Counted from the first letter of the stretch, positions 53,123-63,729 are shown. The stretch is 64,000 nt of DNA from Brevundimonas naejangsanensis (GCF_003627995.1 NZ_CP032707.1:1726501-1790500), one strand, 5' to 3'. Translations and numbers: made by a program. Notes: a model not told the origin generated them from the letters alone.

Positions 53123-53575
53123 ATGAAAACCGAAATCACCGCCGCCGCCGCCAACAAGAAGACGCTGGACGACCTGGCCGTGGGCCTGTGCGCCCTGACC
53201 GTGGTCGGCGTCAGCGCCACCGCCGCCACGCCCTTCTGGCCCACAGCCTGGGGCCAGGCCCCGTCCATCGGCGTGGTCGTCCTGGCCGCCGGCCTGGCCG
53301 TCTTCATCGCCCTGCACAGCCTCTACTGGTGGCGCAGCCTGGATGAGGCCGCCAGGGAAGCCCACAAATGGGCCTGGTGGTGGGGCGGCAATCTGGGCTT
53401 CGTCGCCGGCGGCGCGGCCGTCGTCCTCGCCGCCGTGGCCGGGGTCGACCTGCTGCCGGCCCGCGTGCCCCACACCGAGGCGGCCCTGATCGCCCTGGGC
53501 GTCGTCGCCGCCTTCGCCGCCCAGGCCGTCGGCTACGGCCTCGCCTGGTGCGCCTGGTGGATCGCGCGCCGATGA
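53123..53575 (+). CDS. Four-segment membrane protein paired with an XRE regulator
   Basis: A 150-residue protein with four hydrophobic segments (about 17-38, 50-68, 88-108, 122-146) and a tryptophan-rich stretch HKWAWWWGGNLGF between the second and third. No catalytic motif is seen. Its last codons overlap the ATG of a small XRE regulator (ATGA), a pairing known across alphaproteobacteria in which a short membrane protein precedes a YgzD-type regulator; function of such pairs is not settled. A hairpin covers its ribosome binding site. Confidence 0.8.
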   Translation: MKTEITAAAANKKTLDDLAVGLCALTVVGVSATAATPFWPTAWGQAPSIGVVVLAAGLAVFIALHSLYWWRSLDEAAREAHKWAWWWGGNLGFVAGGAAVVLAAVAGVDLLPARVPHTEAALIALGVVAAFAAQAVGYGLAWCAWWIARR

Positions 53576-53772
53576 CCAGCGAATTCGTCAACCGCCTCAA
53601 GGTCTTCCGCGCCGAGCGCGACTGGACCCAGGCCGACCTGGCCGACCGCCTCGGCGTCTCGCGCCAGACCGTCCAGGCGCTGGAGAAGGGCCGCTACGAC
53701 CCGTCCCTGCCTCTGGCCTTCCGCATCTCCCGCCTCTTCGGCCAGCCGATCGAAGCCATCTTCATCGCCTGA
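53572..53772 (+). CDS. Small XRE-family helix-turn-helix regulator
   Basis: A 66-residue protein that is just one helix-turn-helix domain: FVNRLKVFRAERDWTQADLADRLGVSRQTVQALEKGRYDPSLPLAFRISRLFGQPIEAIF. This is the typical small XRE form (RQTVQALEKGRYDPSLPLAF). Its ATG overlaps the stop of the membrane protein. It probably represses its own operon; the inverted repeat at 53090-53118 is a candidate operator. Confidence 0.92.
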   Translation: MTSEFVNRLKVFRAERDWTQADLADRLGVSRQTVQALEKGRYDPSLPLAFRISRLFGQPIEAIFIA

Positions 53773-53804
53773 ACCGCCCCTCTCAAAGCCAAAGGACCCT
53801 CGCC

Positions 53805-53954
53805 ATGTTCACCCTCTTCTCGACCGCCGCCGACCGCGTTTCCGGCTTCGCCCTGGGCCTGTGCGGCGCCCTGCTGATCAGCCTGGCCGTCCAGGCCGCG
53901 CCGACCTTCGGCCAAGCGACCGAAGCGCCCGCCGCCAGGATCGCCGCGCGCTGA
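53805..53954 (+). CDS. Small leader-like membrane peptide (49 residues)
   Basis: ATG 53805 with AAGGA upstream, stop at 53952-53954. The segment ADRVSGFALGLCGALLISLAV and a following AAP resemble the signal region of the TraB protein encoded 105 bp downstream (ADRVSRFAFGLLAALAASAV, then AAAP). After it comes a short alanine-rich tail. It could be a stand-alone membrane peptide or the remnant of a duplicated gene start. Too short to be assigned. Confidence 0.55.
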   Translation: MFTLFSTAADRVSGFALGLCGALLISLAVQAAPTFGQATEAPAARIAAR

Positions 53955-54058
53955 TCCCCTCCACGCCTCGCCTGCCCGCTCCCAGCCCCCGCTGACGAGC
54001 CTTCCGCCGACCTTCGTCGGCGACGACCTGAAACCCCAGACAATCCAAGGACTTTGCA

Positions 54059-55027
54059 ATGACCCTCGCTCACCGCATGGGCCAGTCGGCCGATCGTGTC
54101 TCGCGCTTCGCCTTCGGCCTTCTGGCCGCCCTGGCCGCCTCCGCCGTCCTGGCCGCCGCGCCCGGCGCGGCCCACGCCGAAACCCCCGCCTCGGTTTCCG
54201 CCGCCCCCATCCCCCGCGCCGACGGCGCCGGCCCGCCGCTGTGGGTGGTCAAGGACGCGGACTCCACCGTCTATCTGTACGGCACGGTCCACGTGCTGCG
54301 CCCCGGCACGGCCTGGGGCTCGGACAAGGTGGACGCCGCCTTCGCCGCCGCCTCGGACATCTGGGTCGAGATCGCCGACCAGGACGACCAGGCCGTCGTC
54401 ATGCCGGTGATCCAGCAGCACGGCGTCGATCCGTCCCGCCCCCTGTCGTCCCTGCTGTCGGCCGACGACCTGGCCGCCTTCGACACTGTGGCCCGGGCCA
54501 ACGGCGCCAGCGCGGCGGCCCTCGATCCCTATCGTCCCTGGCTGGCGGCCTTCATGATCTCCATGTCCGGCCCGACCAACGCCGGCTATCGCTCGGAGGC
54601 GGGCGTCGACAAGACGCTGATGGATCGCGCGAGGGCGCAGGGCAAGGCGCTGCGCGGCTTCGAGACCGCCGACATCCAGGTGCGCCTGATCGCCGGCATG
54701 AGCGAGGAGGCCCAGGTGGCCTATCTGAACCACTATGTCCGCAACGCCGACCGCATCGTCGCCAACCTGGACGAGACCGTCGCCGCCTGGCTGAAGGGCG
54801 ACGCCGCCGAGGTCGGCCGCCTGAACCGCGTCAGCACCCGCGACGTGCACGAGGACATCCACCGCGCCGCCCTGATCGTGCGTAACGCCGACTGGACCGA
54901 TCAGATCGAGATGATGATGCAGGGCTCCGGCACGGCCTTCGTCGCCGTGGGGGCCGCCCACCTGATGGACCAGGACAGCGTCATCGACATGCTGAGGGCC
55001 AAAGGCTTCACGGTCGAGCGGCTGTAG
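54059..55027 (+). CDS. TraB/GumN family exported protein
   Basis: A 322-residue protein with a signal peptide (ADRVSRFAFGLLAALAASAVLAAAPGAAHA). The mature part shows the TraB/GumN pattern: PPLWVVKDADSTVYLYGTVHVLRPGTAWGSDKVDAAFAAASDIWVEIAD at the start, YRSEAGVDKTLMDRARAQGKALRGFETADIQ in the middle and GTAFVAVGAAHLMDQDSVIDMLRAKGFTVERL at the end (GTVHVL and GAAHL are the family histidines). Possibly a metal-dependent hydrolase; function unsettled. Last gene of the cluster that starts at 53123. Confidence 0.9.
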   Translation: MTLAHRMGQSADRVSRFAFGLLAALAASAVLAAAPGAAHAETPASVSAAPIPRADGAGPPLWVVKDADSTVYLYGTVHVLRPGTAWGSDKVDAAFAAASDIWVEIADQDDQAVVMPVIQQHGVDPSRPLSSLLSADDLAAFDTVARANGASAAALDPYRPWLAAFMISMSGPTNAGYRSEAGVDKTLMDRARAQGKALRGFETADIQVRLIAGMSEEAQVAYLNHYVRNADRIVANLDETVAAWLKGDAAEVGRLNRVSTRDVHEDIHRAALIVRNADWTDQIEMMMQGSGTAFVAVGAAHLMDQDSVIDMLRAKGFTVERL

Positions 55028-55049
55028 GGTTCGCGTTCGACGCGTCGAG

Positions 55050-55077
55050 GGGCCCGGCGCCGACGTCGGGCCTTTTT
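55050..55077 (+). terminator. Rho-independent terminator after the TraB gene
   Basis: Stem GGCCCG / CGGGCC, extended by G-T pairs, then TTTTT, about 23 bp after the stop. Confidence 0.75.
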
Positions 55078-55179
55078 CGTGCGTCCTGCTCGCCCTGCCT
55101 TCGGCTTCGCGGCTTGCCGGAGGATGACGGAGCGATTGTTCGCCCTTGCGCCACCACAACATTCCCGCAACCTCGCCCC

Positions 55180-55797
55180 ATGACCGAATCCGAGAAAGCC
55201 GAAGGCCGCTGCGGCTGGTGCGGGACGACTGATCCCCTCTACATCGCCTATCACGACACCGAATGGGGCGTGCCCGAGTACGACCCCCGCGCCCTGTGGG
55301 AGAAGCTGGTGCTGGACGGCTTCCAGGCCGGGCTGGCCTGGATCACCATCCTGAGAAAGCGCGAGGGGATGCGCGAGGCCTTCGACGGCTTCGATCCCGA
55401 GATCATCGCCCGCTACGGCGAGGCGGACCGGGCGCGGCTGCTGGCCGACCCGTGCATCATCCGCTCCGGCGCCAAGATCGACGCGGCCATCGGCGGCGCC
55501 CGCCTCTGGCTGGAGATGCGGGACCGGGGCGAGGACTTCTCGGCCTGGCTGTGGTCCTTCGTCGGCGGCGAGCCGCGGGTGAACCAGTGGAGCCATTTCC
55601 GCGAGGCCCCGACCCAGACCGCTGAAAGCCTCGCCATGGCCAAGGCGCTGAAGGCGCGCGGCTTCAAATTCTGCGGCCCGGTCATCACCTACGCCTTCAT
55701 GCAGGCGGTCGGCATGGTCAATGACCACCAGACGACCTGCTTCCGGCATGGGGAAGTTCGCGCGGCGGGCGGCTCAGACGCCGTCGCCAAAGTCTGA
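55180..55797 (+). CDS. tag: DNA-3-methyladenine glycosylase I
   Basis: A 205-residue repair enzyme. Zinc ligands are visible at both ends (CGWCGTTDPLYIAYHDTEWGVP and NDHQTTCFRH). WEKLVLDGFQAGLAWITILRKREGMREAFDGFDP and FKFCGPVITYAFMQAVGMVNDH are Tag signatures. It removes 3-methyladenine from alkylated DNA. ATG 55180 fits; upstream frame to 55114 is not supported. Single gene. Confidence 0.96.
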   Translation: MTESEKAEGRCGWCGTTDPLYIAYHDTEWGVPEYDPRALWEKLVLDGFQAGLAWITILRKREGMREAFDGFDPEIIARYGEADRARLLADPCIIRSGAKIDAAIGGARLWLEMRDRGEDFSAWLWSFVGGEPRVNQWSHFREAPTQTAESLAMAKALKARGFKFCGPVITYAFMQAVGMVNDHQTTCFRHGEVRAAGGSDAVAKV

Positions 55798-55815
55798 TTG
55801 CGTCGTTGAGCATGG

Positions 55816-55839
55816 GTCCGCTTCCGACCCATTGCGGAC
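55816..55839. repeat. Family F motif, copy 1: GTCCGC-N12-GCGGAC
   Basis: A 24-bp inverted repeat (GTCCGC, twelve bases including ACCCATT, GCGGAC), 19 bp after the tag stop, at the left edge of the AT-rich patch. Similar ACCCATTGCGGACAT motifs are, to my memory, frequent between genes in sphingomonads and relatives. Confidence 0.6.
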
Positions 55840-55976
55840 ATTGGTAAGTGTGCGAAGAGTTTGTGGAATCTAGCCAATTTCTAGGATGCCGATGCTGCGC
55901 ATTCTGCCTTCAGAAGAGATATCCATATGGCGTTCAAGCAAATATATAGCGTCTCAAAATCTCTCAATTAGAAACA

Positions 55977-56354
55977 ATGAAACTTTCTATGAAATTTCTC
56001 TTTAGCTGCTTACTTATAGTTCCGCTTATATCGTCATGCTCGAGCAAATCCGATCACGGCAAAAATCTGATCCCCGATTCCATCGTGACCTTAAATGCCA
56101 ACATCACAAAATTGGATGCTGAACAGGTTAGAGAGAGTATAATTTTTAGCGTTCTAAATGGAGATATTATAATCCCATTTACTCTAGTAGAAGATGACAT
56201 GAGCTCACAAACCTTTGTTTTCCTTCTTGGTGGCGGGTGCGAGCAATCGGTTAGAGATGTAGATCGTATATTCATGTTGGCGGCAGAAAGTAATGGCGTG
56301 CAAATTTACCCAGATACTCTAGAGTATAAATGCGACCAATACGCTGATAATTAA
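55977..56354 (+). CDS. AT-rich lipoprotein of unknown origin
   Basis: A 125-residue protein with a lipoprotein signal (FLFSCLLIVPLISSC, lipobox ISSC). The mature part has three more cysteines (GGGCEQS, EYKCDQY) and a beta-rich look (FVFLLGGGCEQSVRDVDRIFMLAAESNGVQIYP). GC content is near 40 per cent with A/T-ending codons, far from the neighbours, so it was probably acquired from outside. No family recognised. No ribosome site is clear. Flanking gaps 55840-55976 and 56355-56463 are AT-rich and hold nothing else that I can see. Confidence 0.72.
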   Translation: MKLSMKFLFSCLLIVPLISSCSSKSDHGKNLIPDSIVTLNANITKLDAEQVRESIIFSVLNGDIIIPFTLVEDDMSSQTFVFLLGGGCEQSVRDVDRIFMLAAESNGVQIYPDTLEYKCDQYADN

Positions 56355-56463
56355 TAGTTTTAGAGACTGGCATAGGATCGGTTGCGTAACTAATCCTCTT
56401 TGGAATCCAAAGCTGGGGATTCAACAGTCACAGTGAACGCTTATTTCTAGCCTAGCGCTGAAT

Positions 56464-56487
56464 TTCCGCTAACCACCCGTTGCGGAC
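56464..56487. repeat. Family F motif, copy 2
   Basis: TTCCGC, twelve bases, GCGGAC; 19 of 24 positions match copy 1 at 55816, and the following ACATTGG is the same. It closes the AT-rich patch on the right. Confidence 0.6.
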
Positions 56488-56513
56488 ATTGGGCTGAGGT
56501 ATAAAGATGACGC

Positions 56514-56843
56514 ATGGCAAGCAATACGAAGATAAAACTGGTGGTGGCGGCTGATGAGCCCGCTCTGTTTTATTCGTCAGTCCAGAAAGCCGAAACGGAC
56601 CTTGAAGCCATCGATGTGCGGAATGGCGTCTATCCCATAGCCTACGGCCCCGACGGCCAAGTCTTCAAACTGGAAGCCATAGGAGACCGGGTGCGCATTG
56701 CACAGGCGGAGGGGCTACCGCCCAAGCCCGACGATCTTCGCGCGCTGCTACTTCGCTACCTGTCCGCCACTGGCGTCTATGACGTCGGAGAGGCGGAGCC
56801 GCTTGGGAGCCTGCTGGCGCGGTGCGATGCGGCAGTGGACTAG
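56514..56843 (+). CDS. Hypothetical cytoplasmic protein
   Basis: A 109-residue protein, MASNTKIKLVVAADEPALFYSSVQKAETDLEAIDVRNGVYPIAYGPDGQVFKLEAIGDRVRI, with mixed charged residues and no signal peptide or membrane part. GC is about 57 per cent, between the AT-rich patch and the chromosome. The family F motif at 56464 lies just upstream and a third, worn copy just after the stop. No family recognised; possibly part of the same acquired segment. Confidence 0.65.
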   Translation: MASNTKIKLVVAADEPALFYSSVQKAETDLEAIDVRNGVYPIAYGPDGQVFKLEAIGDRVRIAQAEGLPPKPDDLRALLLRYLSATGVYDVGEAEPLGSLLARCDAAVD

Positions 56844-56844
56844 C

Positions 56845-56868
56845 GTCTGTTACCCACCCTTGTCGGAC
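56845..56868. repeat. Family F motif, worn copy 3
   Basis: GTCTG-TTACCCACCCTTGT-CGGAC; 17 of 24 positions match copy 1. It follows the stop of the 56514 gene. The rest of the gap to 57077 shows no gene. Confidence 0.4.
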
Positions 56869-57077
56869 GAAGGCGACGTCTGCGCTCTGGCCGGGAGGCT
56901 GATGCCGTTTCGGCGGCGGTGCAGATGACCCGGCGCGGACGCTGAGGGGCCGATCCAAAGCGCAGCCGACGCCGATACGAATACGGTTGCAGGGATGATC
57001 GGGCGCTTCTCATGTCGAGCGCGCCCCAGGCCTCCTGCGGTGTCCGCTTTCCATTCCTGGCGCGGGGGTCTTCGCCG

Positions 57078-58889
<1,812 letters not shown>

Positions 58890-59010
58890 AGACACCAGTC
58901 CGAGAAGGGAGGCGACGCCTATAGCGCGTCGAGGGGGGCGAGGGCCACAGGCGCCGGGACGAGCGCCGATCGGAGGCGACAGGAGCGGCGCGGGGGCGTA
59001 TAGCGCGCCC

Positions 59011-59493
59011 ATGAATTCCTCGCCCTCCAAACCCTTCTGGGAAACCAAGACCCTGGCGGAGATGTCGCCGAGCGAATGGGAAAGCCTGTGCGACGGCTGC
59101 GGCCTGTGCTGCGTCATCCGCTTCGAGGACGAGGACACGGGCGAGATCACGCCGACGCGCGTCCACTGCCAGCTGTTCGACCCGGAGCGGTGCACCTGCA
59201 CCGACTACGCCGCCCGGCAGGAGCAGGTGCCGGACTGCGTGCAACTGACGCCCGGCAACATCGAGCAGCTGAAGTGGATGCCGCTGTCCTGCGCCTATCG
59301 CCGGCTGCATGAGGGGCGGCCTCTGGCCTGGTGGCATCCGCTGGTGTCGGGCGACCCGGAGACGGTGCACGCGGCCGGGGTGTCGGTGCGCGGCCAGACG
59401 GTGTCGGAGCTGGCGCTGAAGGAGGCGGAGGACGCCCTGGACTTCGAGGCGCCCGAATGGGCGCTGGAGCGCGGCCTCGACAGTAACGGATAA
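59011..59493 (+). CDS. YcgN-family cysteine-cluster protein (UPF0260)
   Basis: A 160-residue protein with the family opening [38 protein letters not shown] and cysteine spacing C-x2-C-x2-CC, then [59 protein letters not shown]. The cysteines likely bind a metal. Function unknown but widespread. ATG 59011, divergent from uup by 121 bp. A hybrid kinase begins 26 bp after its stop. Confidence 0.93.
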   Translation: MNSSPSKPFWETKTLAEMSPSEWESLCDGCGLCCVIRFEDEDTGEITPTRVHCQLFDPERCTCTDYAARQEQVPDCVQLTPGNIEQLKWMPLSCAYRRLHEGRPLAWWHPLVSGDPETVHAAGVSVRGQTVSELALKEAEDALDFEAPEWALERGLDSNG

Positions 59494-59518
59494 TTCGCCG
59501 TTGTCCGTGCAAACGGAG

Positions 59519-61945
59519 ATGATGGCGAATGTAATCGTGAATTCCCCGATCAGCGAGGAGGCAGGCCAGGCGGCGTTCGACCGGCTGCTGGCGCTGGCGT
59601 GCACGGCCTTCGAGGCGCCCCATGCCATGGTCGCCGTGCTGGACCCTGAACACGCCGTCCTGCGGGCCAGCGTCGGCCTGTCGAAGGCCAGCCTGCCGCG
59701 CCTGGCCAGCGTCAGCCACCGCCTGGCCCAGGCGGGGCCGGGCGCGGTGCTGATCATCGAGGACGCGCTGGCCGACCCTGACTTCAGCCGCCATCCCTTC
59801 GTCAAGGGCGCGCCCGGCGTGCGCTTCTTCGCCGGCGCCACCGTCTGCAACCGGGCCGGGGAGCCCATCGGGGCGCTGGGGGTGATGGACGTGTCGCCGC
59901 GCGCCCCGCCCAGCGAAGGCCAGACGGCGATCCTGCGCCATCTGGCGGCGCTGGCGTCGGAATTGCTGGCCCATGCCGACGTGATGCGCCAGGAGACGGC
60001 GCGGCTGGAAACGCTGCGCCTGGCCGAGGCCATGGTCGGCGTCGGTCGCTGGCGCTACGACTGCGACGCCGGCCGGGTCGCCTGGTCGGACCAGATCTAT
60101 CGCATCCACGGGGTCGAGCCGCACGCCTTCGATCCTGATCTGGAGGATGTGTTCCGCCACTATCATCCCGACGACCAGCCCGAGATCCGCCGCCTGGTCG
60201 AACGGGCGCTGCGGACTGGCGAGGGCTATCGCTTCAAGCTGCGGCTGATCGGCCGCGACGGGGTGGAGCGCCTGGTCGCGGCCGAGGCGGCGACCCAGAG
60301 GGACGCGGCGGGCCGGGTGGTCGCCATGTTCGGCGTGCTGCAGGACGTGACGGACGCGGAAAAGCTGCTGCGCTCGGCCCAGAAGAACGAGCGGCGCTAT
60401 CGGTTGCTGGCCGAGAACATCGGCGACGTCATCACCCGCGTGAAGATGGACGGGTCCAGCAAATACATCTCGCCGGCCATCCAGCAGTTGCTGGGGTGGA
60501 CCTATGAGGAGATGAGCGGCCAGTCCACCGACTATGTCCACCCCGAGGATCGGCATCTGGTCCTGAAGGCCATCGGCGAGGCGGTGAAGACGGGCGCGCC
60601 CACGCGCCTGGAGCACCGGGCGGTGCACCGCGCCGGCCATACGGTCTGGGTCGAATGCACCTTCAAGGCCTTGAAGGACGAGCACGGCCACGTCGACGAC
60701 GTGGTGGTGGTGATCCGCGACGTGACCCAGCGCAAGCTGCTGGAGGACGAGGTCATCGAGGCCAAGGAGCGCGCCGAGAAGGCGGCCCAGGCCAAGAGCG
60801 AATTCCTGGCCAACATGAGCCATGAGCTGCGCACGCCGCTGACCAGCGTGATCGGTTTTTCGGGCCTGCTGCAGGCGTCCGAGCACCTGCCGCCGGAAGA
60901 GCGCATCTATGTCGAGCGCATCGCCACGGCGAGCGACGCCCTGCTGGGCGTGATCAACGACATCCTCGACTATTCCAAGCTCGAGGCCGACGCCATCGAG
61001 ATGGACCCCGAGCCCTTCGACGTCCGGGCCCTGGTCGACGGCGCCGCCGCCATCATCGAGAGCCAATGCTCGGCCAAGGGGCTGATCCTGCGGGTGGTGG
61101 TCGCCGCCGATGCGCCCGAGCGCCTGACCGGCGACAAGGGACGGCTGCGCCAGGTGGTGCTGAACTTTCTGTCCAACGCCGTGAAGTTCACGGCGCGCGG
61201 CGAGGTGAGGCTGACGGTCGGCGGCCGGGTCGACGCGGACGGCCGGTGGCGGCTGCGCGTCGCGGTCAGCGACACCGGCATCGGCATTCCGGCCGAGAAG
61301 GTCGGCGAACTGTTCCACCGCTTCACCCAGGCCGACGCCTCGACGACGCGGGTCTATGGCGGGACCGGGCTGGGCCTGGCCATCTCGCGCCGCCTGGTCG
61401 AACTGATGGGCGGGGAGATCGGGGTCGACAGCGCGCCGGGCCAGGGCTCGACCTTCTGGTTCGAGGCGCCGCTGGCCCTGGCCGGCGACGTCTGCAAGCC
61501 GGGCGAGGTCGACCCGGCGAGGGCCGCGGCGGGCGCCGTCACCGGCCGGGTGCTGATGGCCGACGACGCGGCGGCCAACCGTGAGCTGGTCAGCGCCATC
61601 CTGCGCAACCTGGGGCTGGCGGTCGACACGGTCAGCGACGGCGCCGAGGCGGTCCATGCCGTGCAGTCGGGCGTCTATGATCTGGTGCTGATGGACGTGC
61701 ATATGCCGGTCATGGACGGGCTGACGGCGACGCGGGAAATCCGCCGGATGCAGGCCGGGACCGGCCGTCGCACGCCCATCCTGGCCCTGACCGCCAACGT
61801 CCAGGCCGAGCAGGCGGCGCGCTGCCTGGAGGCGGGCATGGACGGCCACCTGGCCAAGCCGATCCAGATCGCGGAGCTGGCCGGCGCCCTGACGCGGTGG
61901 CTGACGGGCGGGGACGAGGCGCGAGGGCTGGCCTCGGCGCCCTAG
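59519..61945 (+). CDS. Hybrid sensor histidine kinase (GAF-PAS-PAS-HisKA-ATPase-receiver)
   Basis: An 808-residue cytoplasmic kinase without membrane segments. Order of domains: GAF (15-150), PAS (170-285, [12 protein letters not shown]), PAS (295-405, [26 protein letters not shown]), HisKA with H435 in [18 protein letters not shown], ATPase with [21 protein letters not shown] and [10 protein letters not shown], receiver with D726 in [14 protein letters not shown]. It may pass phosphate within itself or to another regulator. The start is unclear: ATG 59519 or 59522 after CGGAG, or TTG 59501. Possibly in one unit with the YcgN gene. Signal unknown. Confidence 0.92.
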   Translation: MMANVIVNSPISEEAGQAAFDRLLALACTAFEAPHAMVAVLDPEHAVLRASVGLSKASLPRLASVSHRLAQAGPGAVLIIEDALADPDFSRHPFVKGAPGVRFFAGATVCNRAGEPIGALGVMDVSPRAPPSEGQTAILRHLAALASELLAHADVMRQETARLETLRLAEAMVGVGRWRYDCDAGRVAWSDQIYRIHGVEPHAFDPDLEDVFRHYHPDDQPEIRRLVERALRTGEGYRFKLRLIGRDGVERLVAAEAATQRDAAGRVVAMFGVLQDVTDAEKLLRSAQKNERRYRLLAENIGDVITRVKMDGSSKYISPAIQQLLGWTYEEMSGQSTDYVHPEDRHLVLKAIGEAVKTGAPTRLEHRAVHRAGHTVWVECTFKALKDEHGHVDDVVVVIRDVTQRKLLEDEVIEAKERAEKAAQAKSEFLANMSHELRTPLTSVIGFSGLLQASEHLPPEERIYVERIATASDALLGVINDILDYSKLEADAIEMDPEPFDVRALVDGAAAIIESQCSAKGLILRVVVAADAPERLTGDKGRLRQVVLNFLSNAVKFTARGEVRLTVGGRVDADGRWRLRVAVSDTGIGIPAEKVGELFHRFTQADASTTRVYGGTGLGLAISRRLVELMGGEIGVDSAPGQGSTFWFEAPLALAGDVCKPGEVDPARAAAGAVTGRVLMADDAAANRELVSAILRNLGLAVDTVSDGAEAVHAVQSGVYDLVLMDVHMPVMDGLTATREIRRMQAGTGRRTPILALTANVQAEQAARCLEAGMDGHLAKPIQIAELAGALTRWLTGGDEARGLASAP

Positions 61946-61962
61946 GAAAGCCGCGTCCTTTT

Positions 61963-62110
61963 CCCTCCCCGTCCCGGGGAGGGCGGCTGGGGCCGTCAGG
62001 CCGAAGGCGGGTGGGGGCGGCGAGGTTGATCATACGCCGAGCCCAGGATCGTCTGGCCCTCCCCACCCGGTCGCTGCGCGACCACCCTCCCCGGGACGGG
62101 GAGGGAGAAG
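61963..62110. repeat. Intergenic nested-palindrome element, family B, copy 3
   Basis: Ends CCTCCCCGTCCCGGGGAGG and CCTCCCCGGGACGGGGAGG, inner GGGTGGGGGCGGC and CTCCCCACCCGGTCG. It fills most of the gap between the hybrid kinase and the gene-transfer-agent start. Confidence 0.85.
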
Positions 62111-62218
62111 CGCGTCGGCTATCGCAGCGGGCGCGCCCAATCCCTGAAAATTCCCGGTCTTGAGACGATCTCGCGGCGGTTTGCGCGCCTGAGGACGCTG
62201 CTCGGCTATGGTTCAGGC

Positions 62219-62395
62219 ATGGCGGGACAAGGGGATGAGGCGGCGGACTGGCTGGACCAGGTGTTCGAGCAGTTGCGGGGGCTGACCGACCAGGCGATCG
62301 CCGTGGTCGCGGCCGCCGCGCCGCCGACTGACGTAGCCGAGGCCGAGAAGCGGGCGCGCGCCAGAAGAGGATGGAATGAGCGAAGACGATCGTGA
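62219..62395 (+). CDS. Possible first gene of the gene-transfer-agent cluster (gp1-like), 5' part
   Basis: A 58-residue frame, MAGQGDEAADWLDQVFEQLRGLTDQAIAVV, with an acidic helical start that reads like a real protein, then ARARRGWNERRRS before a stop. The next frame (62376), shifted by one base, continues in a plausible helical way, so the two may be one gene broken by a frameshift near 62376-62395. Its place just before the terminase is where a small gp1-type gene is expected. Low certainty. Confidence 0.4.
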   Translation: MAGQGDEAADWLDQVFEQLRGLTDQAIAVVAAAAPPTDVAEAEKRARARRGWNERRRS

Positions 62396-62579
62396 ACTCA
62401 GCGACGACGAAGAACGGGCCGTGCGAGCCGAGCTCGAGTCTCGTATCGATCATCTTGTCGGGATTGCCGAACGCAAGGGATTCAGCCCTGCAGCTTCTGG
62501 CGGAGACGCCGCGCGAGGAGCTGCTGCGGCTGCAAAGAGCGACGCCGAGACTGACGCAGGACCAGGTCTGGCCGTCTGA
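62376..62579 (+). CDS. Possible gp1-like protein, 3' part (overlaps terminase start)
   Basis: A 67-residue frame; its first 37 residues (MSEDDRELSDDEERAVRAELESRIDHLVGIAERKGF) look like a charged helix of a real protein, the rest is low-complexity alanine shadow of the terminase frame. Third-position GC is low in this frame and higher in the terminase frame over the same bases, which argues against it being a full gene. See the frameshift idea under 62219. Confidence 0.3.
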   Translation: MSEDDRELSDDEERAVRAELESRIDHLVGIAERKGFSPAASGGDAARGAAAAAKSDAETDAGPGLAV

Positions 62580-63723
62580 CGCCGACTGGCGCACCTGGGT
62601 GCTGCTGGGCGGGCGCGGGTCGGGCAAGACCTTCGCCGGCGGGTTCTGGATGAACCGGCTGGCCGAGACGAAGGACTGGACCTTCGCCCTGGTCGGGCCG
62701 GCCCTGCACGACGTGCGCGAGGTCATGGTCGAGGGGCCGTCGGGGCTGAAGGCCCAGGCGCCGGGCCGCAACCGGCCGCGCTGGGAGGCGGGGCGCAGGC
62801 GGCTGATCTGGCCGAGCGGCGCGGCGGCCTATGCGTTCTCGGCGGAGGACCCGGACAGCCTGCGCGGGCCGCAGTTTCACGCCGCCTGGGCGGACGAATT
62901 CTGCGCCTGGCGCAACATCGAGACGACGCTGTCGAACCTGAGGTTCGGGCTGCGGCTAGGGGTCGATCCCAAGCTGGCGATCACCACGACGCCGCGGCCC
63001 ATTCCGGCGTTGCGGCGGCTGCTGGCCGAGCCGGGGGTGGTCAAGGCGCGGCTGGCCACGCAGGCCAATGCGGCCAATCTGGCGCCGGGGTTCCTGGGGC
63101 ATCTGCGAGCGCTCTACGCCGGGACGCGGCTGGAGGCGCAGGAGATGGAGGGGCTGGTCATCGAGGCCGACGGCGCCCTGTTCCGCGCCGAGGACCTGGC
63201 GCGGGCGCGGGGCAGCCAGCCGGCGAAGTTTGAGCGAGTGGTGGTGGCGGTCGATCCGCCCGCCAGCGCCCACGGCGACGCCTGCGGGATCGTGGTCGCG
63301 GGGCGCTGGGACAAGACGGGCTATGTGCTGGCCGACCGCTCGGCGCGCGGCCTGTCGCCCGCCGGGTGGGCGCGGCGCGTGGCCGAGACCGCGCGAGAGT
63401 TCGACGCCGATCTGGTGCTGGCCGAGGCCAATCAGGGCGGGGAGATGGTGCGCACCCTGCTGGGCCAGGCGGACTGTCCGGCGCAGGTGCGGCTGGTGCA
63501 CGCCAGCCGGAGCAAGAAGGCGCGGGCCGAGCCGGTGGCGGCCCTTTATGAACAGGGGCGGGTGGTCCACTGCGACGCCTTCCCGGCGCTGGAGGAAGAG
63601 ATGATGGCGCTGGGGAGCGAGACGTCGGGGGGGCGGAGCCCCGACCGGGCGGATGCGCTGGTGTGGGCGCTGACGCACCTGCTGCTGGCCGGGAAGACCC
63701 AGCCGAGGCTGCGGGCGTTGTGA
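62392..63723 (+). CDS. Terminase large subunit, gene-transfer-agent type
   Basis: A 443-residue packaging ATPase and nuclease. Walker A LLGGRGSGKTFAGG at residues 71-84, Walker B region FHAAWADEFCAW, and nuclease-type acidic residues in VVVAVDPPASAHGDACGIVVAG and SPDRADALVWALTHLLL. These fit the large terminase of alphaproteobacterial gene transfer agents (RcGTA gp2 type) and HK97-type phages. A portal gene follows at once. GTG 62392 is the earliest start; TTG 62455 is possible. Low phage-like surroundings favour a GTA, but a prophage cannot be excluded. Confidence 0.85.
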   Translation: MNSATTKNGPCEPSSSLVSIILSGLPNARDSALQLLAETPREELLRLQRATPRLTQDQVWPSDADWRTWVLLGGRGSGKTFAGGFWMNRLAETKDWTFALVGPALHDVREVMVEGPSGLKAQAPGRNRPRWEAGRRRLIWPSGAAAYAFSAEDPDSLRGPQFHAAWADEFCAWRNIETTLSNLRFGLRLGVDPKLAITTTPRPIPALRRLLAEPGVVKARLATQANAANLAPGFLGHLRALYAGTRLEAQEMEGLVIEADGALFRAEDLARARGSQPAKFERVVVAVDPPASAHGDACGIVVAGRWDKTGYVLADRSARGLSPAGWARRVAETAREFDADLVLAEANQGGEMVRTLLGQADCPAQVRLVHASRSKKARAEPVAALYEQGRVVHCDAFPALEEEMMALGSETSGGRSPDRADALVWALTHLLLAGKTQPRLRAL

Positions 63724-63729
63724 TCTGAT

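Noticed and set aside
59147..61849. 900-residue open frame opposite the hybrid kinase
   Set aside because: Same reason: the sense strand encodes clear kinase domains, the antisense product is H/Q/D/G-rich with no motif.
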